Positions 12,166-25,100 of a stretch of DNA of 64,000 nt are shown in pieces. The stretch's first letter is position 1. Each line of letters opens with the position of its first letter. A program made the translations under genes and the position numbers. The DNA comes from Pilaira anomala (taxonomy: Eukaryota; Mucoromycota; Mucoromycetes; Mucorales; Mucoraceae). Under the pieces are notes generated by a model that ran no database searches, was not told where the DNA came from, and saw only the letters and a program-made list of their open reading frames with translations. The DNA lies in contig JAIXMQ010000087.1 in the NCBI GenBank assembly GCA_025716855.1, positions 1 to 64,000 on the forward strand, in the 5' to 3' direction.

Positions 12166-12318
12166 CAGCATCTCCAATGGATTATCTAATTACAAAATTA
12201 GATAGTCCAGCCATCCTAAACGGATTATGAGGGTAAATATCTGACAAAAAAAAAAAATAACCGATTTGACTAACTCATCTATTAGATATTAAAGCTTCAT
12301 AATCCGTTGGAGATGCTC
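12166..12318. mobile_element. MITE-like element, PIF/Harbinger (Tourist) type
   Basis: A 153-bp element with 20-bp terminal inverted repeats: left CAGCATCTCCAATGGATTAT, and the right end on the other strand GAGCATCTCCAACGGATTAT (2 mismatches). It is flanked by a 3-bp direct repeat TGA (12163-12165 and 12319-12321). An internal AACGGATTATGAG echoes the terminus. A 3-bp target duplication and a GAGCATCTCC-like end resemble PIF/Harbinger elements. There is no ORF. Confidence 0.7.
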
Positions 12319-13972
12319 TGATAGGTACACAATCCTCTGCTGTAACTTTAAACTGCTAATACACTCCGGTAGAAAAGCCCCCTACACTTCGCTTCGTGTT
12401 TGTTGACCTTCGTTACATTGCAGTATGCTACATACCCTTTTTAAAATGGACTCGTCAGTTATTATGAAATGCTCAGATTCTTTTTTAATGGCAAACTCAG
12501 TAAAACCGAAAAACTAAACACAACTAATAACCTCGAACAGGTGGTGATACAATCCCTGGATCATTGCCAAAGCTTAATATTTCTTCTAAAATGGATCTTC
12601 GAATCACTGCTTGGCCTGTACCTTTGGATTATTCCACAACTGAATTCGCAAAAGAATGTACTCCAAGAAAGTACTACATACATAGACAAATTGAAGCTTT
12701 TGTGTTAATTTCAATAAAAAATTTAAAAGTTGAACCGGCAAGTCTGTACGTCCCATCCATGCAAATAATGGGATTTGATTGTAATTCGTTGCATCTTGTT
12801 CCGGTTTAGTTAAACCTATAAGCATTATATGTTCGTCAATATAATTTTAGTATCATATTATATTGTCACTAAGTCCATGGTCAATGATGGAGGCATCGAA
12901 AAACTAATCGATGTTCTTTCTTATGTCAGGGTATTAGATATATAAATGCACTCCAATTCAATTATTTTTACGTATTTTTATAGAATTCTGCTATGGAGAT
13001 GAAAGCTCAAATTGACAATTATCATGACTAAGAGCCATTCAAACAAGATCAATGATCTATTGAGCGTCAGCTCTCCAACTGAAACCCAAACATGGGAAAC
13101 ATGCGTCTAGTGGCCCAATGTGTTCGTTTTGGAGGATGTTGTCTCAGAGTGGATGAATAATGAAGAGGGATATTTATAGACAAACTTGCTTTAATAAAAT
13201 TAGGATCGCTCTTTCAGTTACTTTGTACTGATAAAAAAAATGAACATGCATCTAAGCTTTACTTCAAAAGCGATATGCAGTTACTAACACATTTCTCACC
13301 AGAAAATAGTCTTGCTGAGAGGACAAAGCAATTATATACCAAATCAATGTATCTTTAACTTGTGCTTGATTGATGTGGTCTATGAAGCATAATAAAGAAA
13401 ATAGTTAGTTAGTTATTCAGTGCATTATAGTTATTTCAATGTAGCAACATATACTTTTATTTCGCTTCAGATATGGCAAAAAAAAAAAAAAAAAAAAAAA
13501 ACTGTCCAAAAGCCATCACATTGCCAATATCAATGGACAGTATATCTAGCAGTGTTTCGCGTGCGATCATCGTTGGCAAACCTTCTACCTACTGACTTTG
13601 AGCAAATTACTTGAAGAATGATACTTTATAAAGATTATTGCATGCATGTAAGCCCAAATGATGCCCGTCAGTCTAGAATAGATGGCGACACGATAGCGTT
13701 GATGACCAGCAGTAAACTTAGCGTATTTATCTTTTGCATTGTAACATTTTTTATTTATTAAAGAATATTTATAAGTGATCTGTCACGTGAAGCGGTTCCA
13801 GATAAAAATCGCAGGTTGTCAAAAATGATGACTTTTTTAAGCTCGTTTGTATTTTTTTCCCATTATCCTTTTTTTTTTCTTTTTTTTTTGTTTTTGTTTT
13901 TCTTTTCTCTTTTTCCTTTCCTTTTCTTTTTTGTTTTCTACTACTTAGAAAAACACAATCTGAAAGAGATTA

Positions 13973-16900
13973 ATGCCTTCAACCTCATTAACTTCTTTAA
14001 CTCGGACTGATTCTAACAAAGCCCAATGTGAGATAATGAGAAAAAATACAGAGAAAGGAAAACTCATCGATCCCTGTAGATGTTGTTGGTATTTGTGCTA
14101 TGGATAGAAAAGCTAGGTCAAAACCTATGCGCTGTATCTTAGATAAGATGCTTATGTACGGAGATTTCGAAGTAGTAATATTCGGTGACAAGACTATTAT
14201 CGATGAAGGTATGATATTAACCTTAAAAAAAAAAAATTGATAGAGACTGAAAAAAAAAAAAAAAAAAAAAAAAATAGAGGTCGAAAATTGGCCTGGATGT
14301 GATTTTTTGATTTGTTTTTTCTCTGATGGATTTCCTCTTGACAAGGCAATTAAGTATGTTGAGCTGCGTAAACCATTTTGTGTTAATGACGTGTGTATGC
14401 AATCATTATTATGGGATCGACGTATTGTTCTTGCAGTTTTAGATGCAGTTGGTGTACCTACTCCTCCTCGATTGGTTATATCGCGTGATGGGGGTGCAAA
14501 AGTAGACGCTGATGCTGCTCGTTCATTCCATGAGAATTCTGGAATGGATATTAATCGTATATTAGGAAAGTATGCACAAAACACCCAGAATTATAAAATT
14601 ACAGATGATGGTGTAGAAGTGGATGGTATATTTTTACAAAAGACATTTCTTGAAAAACCTACAGATAGTGAAAATCACAATATCAATATTTATTATGATA
14701 AAGCTAGTGGTGGAGGTGGAAGGCGTTTATTTAGAAAAGTCGGTAACAAGTCTAGTGAATTTGATCCAAATTTAAGTATGCCTGCAACTGAAGGTTCTTG
14801 GATTTATGAGAGTATGATGGTTACTGAAAACAGTGAAGATGTAAAGGTCTATACTGTAGGTTCTCAATTTGTTCATGCGGAAACAAGAAAGTAATGTAGA
14901 AAAATAAAAATATGTTTGTTATACCTTGTTTAACGTTTTATTCACTTTATTAGGTCGCCTACAGTTGATGGCTTGGTTAAGCGCAATACTGAGGGTAAAG
15001 AAATTCGATATGTAACCGAATTAACGAGCGAAGAAAAAAATATTGCTGCAAAGGTCTCTAAAGCATTCGGTCAAATGATTTGTGGATTAGATTTATTAAG
15101 AGTAAAAGGGAAATCTTACGTTATTGATGTCAACGGTTGGAGTTTTGTGAAAGGAAATGATCATTACTATGATCAATGTGCAAAAATATTAAGCGAAACA
15201 TTTTTACGGTCTGTCCAACGACGTCCCTCCGTCACACTTCCTGATATTCCTCGTGAAATTTTGCCCGAAAATTCTTGGAGACTTAAGGGATTTGCTGCAG
15301 TTTTCCGTCATGGCGATCGTACGCCTAAAAACAAACATAAAATCTCTTTGACTTCACAACCTTTTATCGACCTTTTAGAAGGAAGCACACAAGAAGTTGT
15401 ATTCCGTCAAAAGCACCAATTACAGTTAGTTACCAACGCAATTAATAAATGTCTTGAGGAAAAGATGGAAAGTGAGAGTAAGTTGATGGCATTGAAAGAA
15501 ATCTTGGAAAAAAAGAGCGAATTACCTGGTACCAAAGTACAAGTGAAGCCTATTTTTGATAAGGATTCAAATACTTTGAAAAAGTTACAAGTGAATGTTA
15601 AATGGGGAGGAGAGGTGAATATAATGGTTTATATTTTAATATATATTTTTTTATTAATATACCTTTTACATTAGTTTACTCATGCAGGTTTACATCAATC
15701 TAGAGACTTGGGCGAAAATCTTAGAAAAGATATGAAGATTTTAAACAAACACATTACAGATGATATTCAAATTTGGAGTAGCTCTGAACGCAGAGTACGT
15801 GCGACAGGTACTATTATTGTTATTGTTATTATTCAAATGTAGTAAAATGTAATATTTATTCACATTTTTCTCTAAATAATTAGCTGATGTTTTCACTCGT
15901 TATTTCCTTGGAAGACCTGAATCAATTGAAGGGGTGATATCAGAAAGTAAATATTTGCTAGATGACAGTAATGCTGCTAAGGAACAAATGGATGCCGTAA
16001 AAAAACAATTAAAAGCTTTACTTCGCCCTGGTTATGAAATCTCATCAATCTTGTTAGCCCAATGTGGCTGGCCTTCTGATATGGCACAACCTCATGTTAT
16101 TCTTCAAGAAGTATCCGCTATTATGGCTCGCTTAAAAGTAATAATGCGTTTAAATTGGGCTACAAAGGATGTTGAACAATTACAACGTCGTTGGTGTTGC
16201 TTTGAATCTCCTAATTTATTTAAAGAAAGATGGGAAAAAATGTTTAACAATTTTTGTATCACTCAAGTTGCTGATAGCGATGATTCTGATTTGAAAAAAG
16301 AAGCGGTATGTCCTGATCCTTCTGGTATCCCTGAATTATATGATTCTCTTAAATATGATGCTTTACATAATCGACAATTTTTGGAAGCCATATTTAGTGA
16401 CCCTGAAGCTTCTTCGACTTCTTCTATTTCAGAAACTAGTAGCAATAGTTCTGAACGTGGAAAATATCGCTCTTCTGAATTCTCTGACACATGTAATCCT
16501 GATCTCCGTAACTTGTATACTTATGTCCGAGTGCTTTTCAATTTTGTTGCTCCACAAGAATATGGCATCAGTGAAAAGGAAAAGAAGACTATTGGCATGT
16601 TAATTGGGTTACCTTTATTAAAGAGTATCTTGCGTGATTTGGAAGATTTCAAATCATCTGAAAAGCCTAAAACTAGACTTTATTTCACCAAAGGTAAATA
16701 TTGAAACTATATGCAAATTAATAACAATTTAAATAACATTTTGAATGTAGAATCACACGTACATGCTCTTCTTAACTTAGTTTATCTTTCTGGCTTACCT
16801 ACAAAGTACCCTCGCCCTGTTCTACCTGAATTAGATTGTAAGTTTCTTTTTTTATTTAGTTTTTAGGTTTAATGACTTGTGATATCTAACATTTTTACCA

Positions 16901-17259
16901 ATAGTCTTGACTCAAATCACATTTGAATTATATGAACGTAATCGACGTGATGGAACCGATAAAGAATATTCACTTCGTATTGCATTTAGTCCTGGCGCTC
17001 ATTATGATAGTGTTTTGGATTTACATATGGATGCCGAACATTGTTTAAAGGTTGCTCCTAGAAAGTAAGTTTGTTAAACTTAAATGTTATTTGTATAGCT
17101 ATTTAATCTTTTTATATTAGAAACTTAATTCCACATTTATCTTTGGATGAAGTTTTGCAATATTATAGATCAGCATACTTAAAGATACCTGAATTAGCAT
17201 CCATCGAACGTCAAATTGATGAACGAAAATTATATTACGCTCAAGAAAATAATCAATAA
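13973..17259 (+). CDS. VIP1: inositol hexakisphosphate/diphosphoinositol-pentakisphosphate kinase (Vip1/PPIP5K)
   Basis: Bifunctional inositol pyrophosphate kinase and phosphatase of the cytosol. Nine exons: 13973-14027, 14080-14208, 14278-14890, 14954-15614, 15675-15807, 15884-16693, 16751-16837, 16905-17064, 17121-17259 (928 aa). The N-terminal half is the ATP-grasp kinase: VVGICAMDRKARSKPM, VENWPGCDFLICFFSDGFPL, NDVCMQSLLWDRR, GVPTPPR, VIDVNGWSFVKGNDHYYD. The C-terminal half is a histidine acid phosphatase fold with the catalytic FRHGDRTPK at about residue 383, followed by WGGEFTHAGLHQSRDLG. A 52-bp first intron is inferred because it links an upstream ATG to the conserved VVGICAMDRK start in frame. 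Yeast Vip1 is longer (1146 aa) owing to disordered tails. Confidence 0.94.
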
Positions 17260-17540
17260 TGCATGCCGAAAACAGCCTTGAAGTTAAATAATATAACTCC
17301 TTTTTATTTCTTTCAACATAACGCCTATTATACATAAACTCAATCACTCACTCACAAGTATTCACACACTCACAATAACTAATTCATATACATAGTAATT
17401 TGTCTTGTAAATCTCTATGTCACTTATCTTAATAAATATTATCTGTTATTAACACTAAGAAAAAAAAAAGAAAAAAAAAACTGAAATATCCATTGCATTA
17501 AATTTATTGCTACAATAATGATAATAAAATAAAAAACATT
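17260..17540. other. 3' intergenic region between convergent genes
   Basis: A 281-bp spacer between the stop of VIP1 and the stop of the uS7 gene, AT-rich with A-tracts. Nothing else can be supported in it. Confidence 0.4.
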
Positions 17541-18258
17541 TTAACGGTTGGCTAAAAAAAGAAGAGTTAATAACAGGTAACTTAAGCATAATATATAACT
17601 TACACTTGGCAACACGTTCAAGTTCGTCCTTCTTCTTAATAGCATAAGAGTTAGCAGAGCCCTTAGCAGCGTTGATCAATTCATCAGCGAGACATTCAGC
17701 AACGGTCTTTACGTTACGGAAAGCAGACTCACGACAACCAGTAGTCAATAAAGAGATAGATTGGTTGACACGACGAAGAGGAGAGACATCGACAGCTTGA
17801 CGACGGACGGTACCTTGAGAACCAATACGAGTAGAATCTTCACGGGGACCACAGTTGATAATAGCGTCAACGAGGATTTGAAGAGGGTTGGCATCGGTCA
17901 AAAGATGAACAATCTCGAAAGCGTGTTGAACAATACGGGCAGCCATAAGCTTCTTACCGTTGTTACGGCCAGTCATCATAAGGGCGTTGGTTAAACGTTC
18001 AACAATAGGGCACTAAGATAATTTATTAATATCCCTTCATATCTGTATATGTTGTTAATTTCTTACTTGAGCCTTACGGAAACGCTTGACAGCGAAACGA
18101 CCAGCGGTGTGAGGTAAGTAAACTTGTTGACGGATTTGAATATAATCTTGAAGAGAGATATCCTTAACCTCAACATCCTCATAAGACCACTTGTTGAAAA
18201 GTCTACGGGTGCCATCGGCAGTAGCCAAGACATCGGCGGGTAAATTCAAAGCAACCAT
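17541..18258 (-). CDS. RPS5: 40S ribosomal protein uS7 (Rps5)
   Basis: Small-subunit protein at the mRNA exit/E site. Three exons: 18258-18067, 18012-17604, 17551-17541 (203 aa, matching the usual ~200-225 aa). Key segments: [73 protein letters not shown], and the conserved C-terminus [14 protein letters not shown]. The last coding exon is only 11 nt, supplying SNR and the stop; it is needed to reach the invariant ending. More GC-rich codon use than its neighbours, as expected for a highly expressed ribosomal protein gene. A likely acceptor just upstream of the ATG hints at a 5' UTR intron. Confidence 0.96.
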
Positions 18259-19174
18259 GCTAGTCTACTGTAATTCATAATTGACAAAATAAATTGATTC
18301 AAAAAAAAAATCCATCCAAATGATAAATAATAATGTGTGATAGAAAAGAAATAGAGGCGATTTATATTAGAATTGATGTACTTTGTTGATCCATGTTATA
18401 GCAATCTATACCTGTGTCGATAAGAAAGAAGGTTCATGTCTAACGTGAGGGGAGCATACACTTAAAGAAGTATATCCGGAATACCTTTAGATATCCGGTG
18501 GATGCTACCCCGGAATATATCTCAGTGGCCAGCATATAGTCACGTGTTTAAAGCCGGACTTATATTCAAATCATGATGAACATATTTCTGGCAACAACTT
18601 TACATTTATTGATCTGGAATTGTATAGTTACTTGAAACGCTATATTATATACATTGATCCCTTAATGTGGTTGTACTAGAGACTGAATTTATTGTAATAT
18701 TCCAATTTCATATAATTGGATAGAATCTATAAATGTACAGAATTTCTGTTTTTGGAATAAAGTTTGGGATAATTGATTAATAAATACAACTTAGTAAATA
18801 TATTTATGTTTCGATCACTTCTTAAAGTCAAAGGCTGAATAATGACTGAATCCAAGAAATAATTCGCCAAGATTCCAAAATACTTATTTCAACAATTGAT
18901 ACGCCATACATAGTGTCTTCAAAGTATAGATAAATACTATATAGTCAACTTTAGCAAACATTTCTATTCTTTTTCCTGTTTGGGATTTTTAAAGTAATCA
19001 TTATTTGGGTTTGCCCATTATACTAATCCGTACTTAAGTTATAATGCTACTGTGACTATTTAAAGATTCCAAAAGTGAATTGATGAGCGGGGTAATGGAA
19101 ATTTTTATCTTTAATTTTTTTGTTTTTTTTCTTTTCTTTTCCTTTCCTTTTCGTATTTTTTAAAACACAAGGCG
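18259..19174. other. intergenic region between divergent genes
   Basis: 916 bp between the divergent starts of RPS5 and the oxysterol-binding protein gene. AT-rich; no ORF, repeat or RNA gene that I can support. It must hold both promoters. Confidence 0.4.
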
Positions 19175-20860
19175 ATGAGTAGAAAGAACTCTCCTACTAC
19201 GTTTGAAGAAGACGCTGATAACACAGAAGTCTTGGAGGATGGAAACCGTAGTATTATTATGGGTCTTATTGCCCAGTTAAGAAAAGGAACTGATCTTTCT
19301 CGTATCACTTTACCAACTTTTGTATTGGAGCCAAGAAGTTTACTTGAAAAGTTTACTGACTTTATGAGCCACCCAGAATTAGTTGTTAAGTATGTAATAA
19401 ACAATAAAGTCTTGAAAAACTTCTACTAACTTGATAAATTATAGGGCATCTAAAACTACTGATCCTGTGCAACGTTTCGTAGAAGTTTGTCGATTCTTTC
19501 TTTCTGGCTGGCATATTAAACCAAAAGTAATGTATAAACTTGTTTTAATTTTTTTTTTCTAACCTGTATACTATTTGGCTATGTTTAGGGCGTGAAAAAA
19601 CCTTATAATCCTATTCTTGGAGAGTTTTTTCGTTGTGAATATAAGCTAAAGAATGGTGAAAAGGCTATGTATATTGCTGAACAAGTCTCTCATCATCCCC
19701 CCGTTACTGCATATTTTTATTCATTACCAGAGTTGGGTATATTTGTTACAGGTGAAGCTCACCCTAAAGCAAAATTCCTTGGTAATAGCGCTGCTACAAT
19801 GATGAAAGGTTACACTCGTATTATTTTTAGTGAATTAGGAAATGAAACTTACGAAATTTCAAATCCTAATGTTTACGCTCGTGGTATTTTGTGTAAGATT
19901 TAAAAGAAAAGAAAAGAAAAAGTTAATTATACTAAATATCATTTTACGCTTAAGTTGGGAAAATGGTTATGGAAATGGGTGATCAATCTGTTGTAAGATG
20001 TGATGCTCTTGATCTTATTTGTGATCTGGATTTTAAAACAAAGGTAAGGGTTTCATTTTTCTCTTAAAAAAGTGTGTATGTAACTTGTTTTTAACTGGTA
20101 AGTATTAGGGATATTTTTCAGGAGACTATCACTCTGTATCTGGCAAAATTAAGAGACAATCTACTGGAGAAGTCCTTTATGAAATTTCTGGTATTTGGAC
20201 TCAGGAATTATTTATCAAGGGAAAGGTAAATTCCTCGATTATATATACCACTATATATGTAATACTTAAAAATATTATGATTTTAGTCTTCTTCTAAAGA
20301 ATCATTTTTTAATGTCCAAACTCATCCTGTCATTCATAAACTTGTTGAACCTTTAGATAACCAAGAATGGAACGAATCAAGAAAGTATGTATACTACTTT
20401 TTAATTATATTGTTGTATGTACGAATCAAGAAAGTTGACAGTATTGATTGTTATGTATAGGCTTTGGTCAAAAGTGACAGCTGGATTAAGTTCAAACGAT
20501 ATGGATTATGCAACAGATGAAAAAAGTTTTATCGAGAACAGACAACGTGAAGAAACCGCTACCCGTCAAAAACAAAATACTGAATGGCAACCTCGCTTTT
20601 TTGATATAAATAAGAAGGATGAATATGAATTCAAGGGTTTTAAAGGGTAAAAAAAAAAAAAGTACTATCATCAAATGATTCATAAAGCTAACATTATAAA
20701 AAAAAATAGACTCGATTTTAATGATCTTTCTAAAGCAAGAGAACAACTTGAACAACATATGTTTAATCATGACTCCTCATCCAGTTCTTCAAATGGATCA
20801 TATATTAACGAACAAGGTCAGAAAGTACCCATTTCTGAAAGCAAACCTATTACTGCTTAA
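19175..20860 (+). CDS. oxysterol-binding protein-related protein (Osh4/Kes1-like)
   Basis: Lipid-transfer protein exchanging sterol/PI4P at membranes. Eight exons: 19175-19389, 19445-19526, 19589-19892, 19955-20043, 20109-20225, 20287-20384, 20461-20646, 20710-20860 (413 aa). It is a bare OSBP-related domain with no PH or ankyrin region, like yeast Osh4 (434 aa). The family fingerprint EQVSHHPPVTAFY-type segment reads EQVSHHPPVTAYFYS. Before it comes KKPYNPILGEFFRC and after it GILFGKMVMEMGD. An N-terminal lid-like segment (SSIIMGLIAQLRKGTDLS type) and C-terminal WQPRFFD complete the fold. A 102-nt open stretch downstream (20959-21060) preceded by an acceptor may be an alternative last exon. 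Confidence 0.92.
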
Positions 20861-21265
20861 CCGTTTTTATATTTATATATATAATGTATGTGTGTGTATA
20901 TATGTATATATATATATATGCATATACAAATCTATTTTTTTTTCTTCTAAATTTATAGGTTCCAATTGAAGCAAGATATTTGATTCAAAAGAGGCAAAAT
21001 TTAAAACATATAACTTCATCTTATGATAATTTACTTCTGGAACACATTACATCTACATAAATGAACACTTCATACCCATTTCGTATTTTATTCTTGTATT
21101 TTATTTGTATATATTTATCATTTACTGGAATTTATTCTTTTTTTTTAAAAAAAAAAATGGAAGTTATTAGTTAACTGGAATTCATTTTAATTAATTAAAA
21201 AATATTGATATAGTTAATACACAAAGATTGCTTATTTACATTTTATGATGAGAAAGTAATAAAAC
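20861..21265. other. 3' intergenic region between convergent genes
   Basis: 405 bp between the OSBP stop and the nickel permease stop. It holds a TATA-type microsatellite (about 20870-20930), the 34-codon open stretch 20959-21060 discussed as a possible alternative exon, and a T-run/A-run palindrome near 21140-21160. Confidence 0.4.
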
Positions 21266-22587
21266 TTATTTCAAGATGGCTTTATCTTCTGTTTCTATTC
21301 TGAATTTCTCGCCACTCATATTTTCCTCGATATCCTTACCAGGAATATCTTCTTCTTCTCTAAGGGTATTTCGCACCACTTTTTTAGGGCTGTATTCATC
21401 AAACTCTTTCTCTAAGTCACTATAGCCAGCCAGATGATAGACAATAGCGCTAACAATATAAGTGACAATGAATGCGCCAATAATAATGATGCCAATATAT
21501 TCAAAACTATCAGCAAGAAAGTACCAGAATCTCCACCAACTATTATCCAGTTCAAGTTGCTCACCAATTAAAGCAAATAACTCAATAAGTGCAACTACTA
21601 CAGCAACAACGACACTGATAGATGTAATTGTTAAGTTGTAAAAAAGTTTTCTTACAGGATTGATGTAAGCCCAAGTATATGTGAATAACATCAACATACT
21701 ATCTAGAGAGTCAATTAAGGCCATACCTGAAGTAAAAAGAAGTGGAAGTAAAATAATAAGCCACATTGACATGCCTTGTGCACCTTGAATTGCAGCAATT
21801 CCTAATAGAGTGACTTCAGAAGCAGTATCAAATCCAAGACCAAAAAGAAAACCGAGAGGATACATTTTCCAGGATGCATTAACAAATTTGAAAACAGGAC
21901 GGAAGAAACGACCCAGAAGACCACGATTACTCAAGTATTCTTCAATGTCAATTTCAGTATAAACACCATCTTTTTTCACCCTGCGCATTGTCTTGATAAC
22001 ACCAATCATACAAATTATATTTAAGGTTGCGATCAAAGCTAAGAATGTAATTGAGACAGAAGTACCTATAAGTCCACCAATATAAGAAAAATCTTCAATA
22101 TTGTTCGCTACTGCATTAGCTGTACCAGCAACAATCATAGTAGTAATAAAAACTACAGTAGAATGACCTAAAGAAAAAAAAAGCCCAACGCAAATAGGAT
22201 GTTGATCGTTGTTAAGCAACTTACGAGTTACATTATCAATAGCAGAAATATGATCTAAAAAATTCAAAATCCGTTTGAAAAATGAACGAGATAAAAATAT
22301 ATATCTTATGCTTTACCTGCATCGACAGCATGACGAAGACCGAGAGTATAAGCGAGCGCGCCTGTAGCAATCATAGATGGATAAGGTTTATATACACATA
22401 TTGCTATTATCCAGACAGCGATATTGACAGCAATTAAACCAGCCAAAAGAAAAAGTACTTTTGGGCGAACTTTGTGTGGATCAGGACCAAAAAATATCTT
22501 GTATGCAAAAGATTTATCAGACATGAACTTTAATGCAAATGTTGCAAGCCTTCCTTTTTTGGGGTTGGTGTCTGTTATGATGTCCAT
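21266..22587 (-). CDS. nickel/cobalt permease (NiCoT family)
   Basis: Secondary transporter importing Ni2+ and/or Co2+ across the plasma membrane. Two exons: 22587-22317 and 22254-21266 (419 aa). The signature LGLRHAVDADHISAIDN spans the exon junction and contains the HxxxDH metal-binding motif; GLFFSLGHSTVVF is the second conserved helix and LGFDTASEVTLLG the third (the FD-TE motif). About eight hydrophobic helices are visible and the C-terminus is charged and cytosolic in style. An acceptor-like TTTATTTCAG lies just upstream of the ATG, suggesting a 5' UTR intron. Fungal members supply urease with nickel, so a link to urea use is likely but no urease gene is in this window. Confidence 0.93.
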
Positions 22588-24016
22588 TATGTTGTAGAAA
22601 TAATGACTTGCTGAAATAAAAAAAAAGGGATAAAGAGGATCCAAAGATGTAATTATATTTCTTAATCTTTTTCAGATACGGTTTCCATGGTGACTGTTTT
22701 TAATGGTATAATTATTTCCAACTTCGTAACTTAAAGATCATCTTCAAAAATTTGTGGAACACAAGGCTTTATCTTATTCATGAAATCCTTGTGTAATTTG
22801 TATTCCATTAGCTTTCTGGATACCCAACTTACTTGTATACTGCTCTAAAAAATAATGTATTGGTGCCAGCTACAATAAAAAAAAGTCTAGGGGAGTATTT
22901 ATGTCTCCAGTTAGTATATCATTTACTCTATATTTTAATCCGAAAAAATAAAATCTGTGCACCCTATAAGCTATTGGTTTCGTATCTATTTTTGGTGATT
23001 TTATGTCAAAAGTTTTAAATTACATAAAAACCTTCAAGTTTAACTTTTACAGAGCTGAAAACAAAGTGTGATTAATCGAATTTTTAAAGAGAAATTAGTT
23101 ATATTATCGTAATGAGTACAAGAAAATTATACTCACCTAAATACTACTCAGGTCATATTGACAGGAATACTTATAATATCTGCAGTTATTAGATAGTAAA
23201 GAAAACGGATAAAAGCGGGTATACAACCGGCACTAATACGCTTTTACAAGAGTTCTCTATATTTCGATACATAGATCTATAAATATAAAAAGGATTATTT
23301 TACCATACTTAAGTATTTGATTTTCATTTCCAGACGTATACAAAGTAGTTGCTGATCTCAGTTTAAACATGTAAAGAGGAGATAATAACTTTTAAATATT
23401 CAGAATCAGTGTAATGTGCATAATAAAAATGGTAGGATATGAGCTTTGGGCAGAATACGTTTGTCCCACGATGAGTAAAAATTTAAAGAAACTGGAAGAG
23501 TCAAAGATAAACAGAAACACAACCACGAATGTAAGTCATGCTAAGAGTAACTACAATATAGATTCTTTATAAATAATACAGTATAAGAACTTTTTTTATT
23601 TATTTCTGAATGTTGATTTTGAGGAAGAAAATGTTTTTACTTCGTAAAAAGTATACAATAACGCTAATCTTCATCAAGTCTGGAAGCATTTCAGTAATAC
23701 CGAATACAAATTCATATGATAGAGTAACATATTTAGATTTCCTGATTTTAACTTGCTTTTTTTTATAACTGTATATAATAAAAAAGCAAATTACCCAGAT
23801 ATACGTATAGACTAATAATACCATTATCTTCTTATTATATTAAATAAAGCATTTAAAAAAGTGACGAAATCTAAAATCGATTTCTTCCAAATTCGGTTTT
23901 TGAAAAGGTGCACACTCATTGGGAATAGGCTGTAAGTTGGCTAATCTCGAAGAAACGTGTTTTTTTTACCACAAAATAAAACTAACATTATGAGGTAAAG
24001 ATTCTTTATTAAGGAA
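22588..24016. other. 1.4-kb intergenic region
   Basis: No gene that I can support. A 47-codon plus-strand ORF at 23431-23574 (starting MVGYELWAEYVCP) has a possible donor inside it but matches nothing known. The rest is AT-rich single-copy-looking sequence. Confidence 0.35.
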
Positions 24017-25100
24017 CTAACAATAAAAATTGGTATGAAATTTTTCGGTATTAGATGGTTGCCAGGAAGAATCAATTACTAAATCTGTATTTAAGATAGG
24101 ATTATTATGGTGGGCAGCAGAAGTGATAATAGGTGATCCTATAGGTGTTCCATACATGTTCAGATTATTTTGTTCATTTCGTATTTGACTATTGTAAAAA
24201 GAATAAATATCTATCAGTTCTTGTTCTTGAGGTGCAATAGAACAGTGTTGAGGTGACCGACTATTGTAGGTCATGGTGTCAATGTGGTTACTCATTGGGG
24301 ATGGCATCATATTAACGTTATTATTATTGTTATCGTTATTATTGTTTCTATTATGATGATAGTCTATAATTATATCATTATTATAAACAACCGAATCCGG
24401 ATAATTAAACTGGTTATGATATGGAGATGAGATATTAGCAGAGAATCTAGAAAGACTATTTTGAGATGAACATATAGCCGTTGGTGGTGGTGGCGGCGGT
24501 GGTGTAACGTATTCCTTAGTGCTATCGCATTTGTTATTAGGTAATACAGACATTTGTGTTGCGGATGACTTGTGAGGATACATGGTTCTATCGTTTTCTG
24601 TAACGGTCGGGACCGATACTATAGAATTAACATCTTTAATCAATTTTTTTTTCTTTTTTTCTCCTTGTGATAGAACGAGTTGATTTCGTTTATAAGGTCC
24701 TCGCTTAACGCCTTTTTTACGTTCTTTACGAATAGAGTCTTTACATGTTTCGGTTAAATTATATTTTATACACCTTTGACAGGGTCTTCCTTCATCACAT
24801 TTCTTACAAGCTTTTTGGCAATTTACTATTTTAACAAAAAGAGAGCATATTCAATGTATATGTCAATAAAATATATTTGTATATGTAATACATGTACGTT
24901 TGTACTCTACCACACGCATTTTTTACTTGTCTTCGCTTTGGTTTACTGAGGTCATGAAGCTGCATACTAGCGTCGGTTTGATTTTTATTCGAAGCAATGT
25001 TGTCTACAGTCATATTTGATTGTGATGGTATATTCTCTATATTATATTTTTGTTGAAGTAGTAACTGTACTTTATTGTCAAATGTGTATTCTCCAAACAT
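24017..25100 (-). CDS. Zn(II)2Cys6 transcription factor
   Basis: DNA-binding regulator. Two exons: 25100-24911 and 24825-24017 (332 aa). The splice joins KNAC to VNCQKACKKC, giving the binuclear cluster C-x2-C-x6-C-x5-C-x2-C-x8-C (about residues 63-90), followed by the basic linker KERKKGVKRGPYKRNQ. The remaining 220 residues are Asn/Ser/Pro-rich with a poly-Pro run and Asn runs, likely an activation region. No fungal-specific middle homology domain is visible, so it is a short member. The target genes are unknown. The extra Cys within the first x6 loop (QKACKK) is characteristic of one subgroup of these factors. Confidence 0.88.

Larger units (their letters stand above)
10354..13972. other. 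3.6-kb gene-poor island with transposon remnants
   Basis: No coding gene that I can support. It holds two short inverted-repeat elements (11815-11987 and 12166-12318), a fragment at 11583-11680 similar to sequence at 54460-54560, and several unconnected open stretches (for example 10632-10877 and 12469-12825 in three frames) that match nothing I know. A long T-rich tract at 13850-13930 precedes the Vip1 gene. Confidence 0.6.

Noticed and set aside
12469..12825. Overlapping ORFs in three frames in the 10-14 kb island
   Set aside because: No family resemblance, mutually overlapping on both strands, no consistent splice model. Probably chance or a very decayed gene.
14028..14079. 24-nt intron ending at TACAG as the first intron of VIP1
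   Set aside because: Too short to be spliced. The 52-nt alternative ending at TGTAG keeps frame and is a plausible size.
13997..14584. 195-codon minus-strand ORF over the start of VIP1
   Set aside because: Lies opposite conserved ATP-grasp coding sequence and includes a poly-Phe stretch from an intron T-run.
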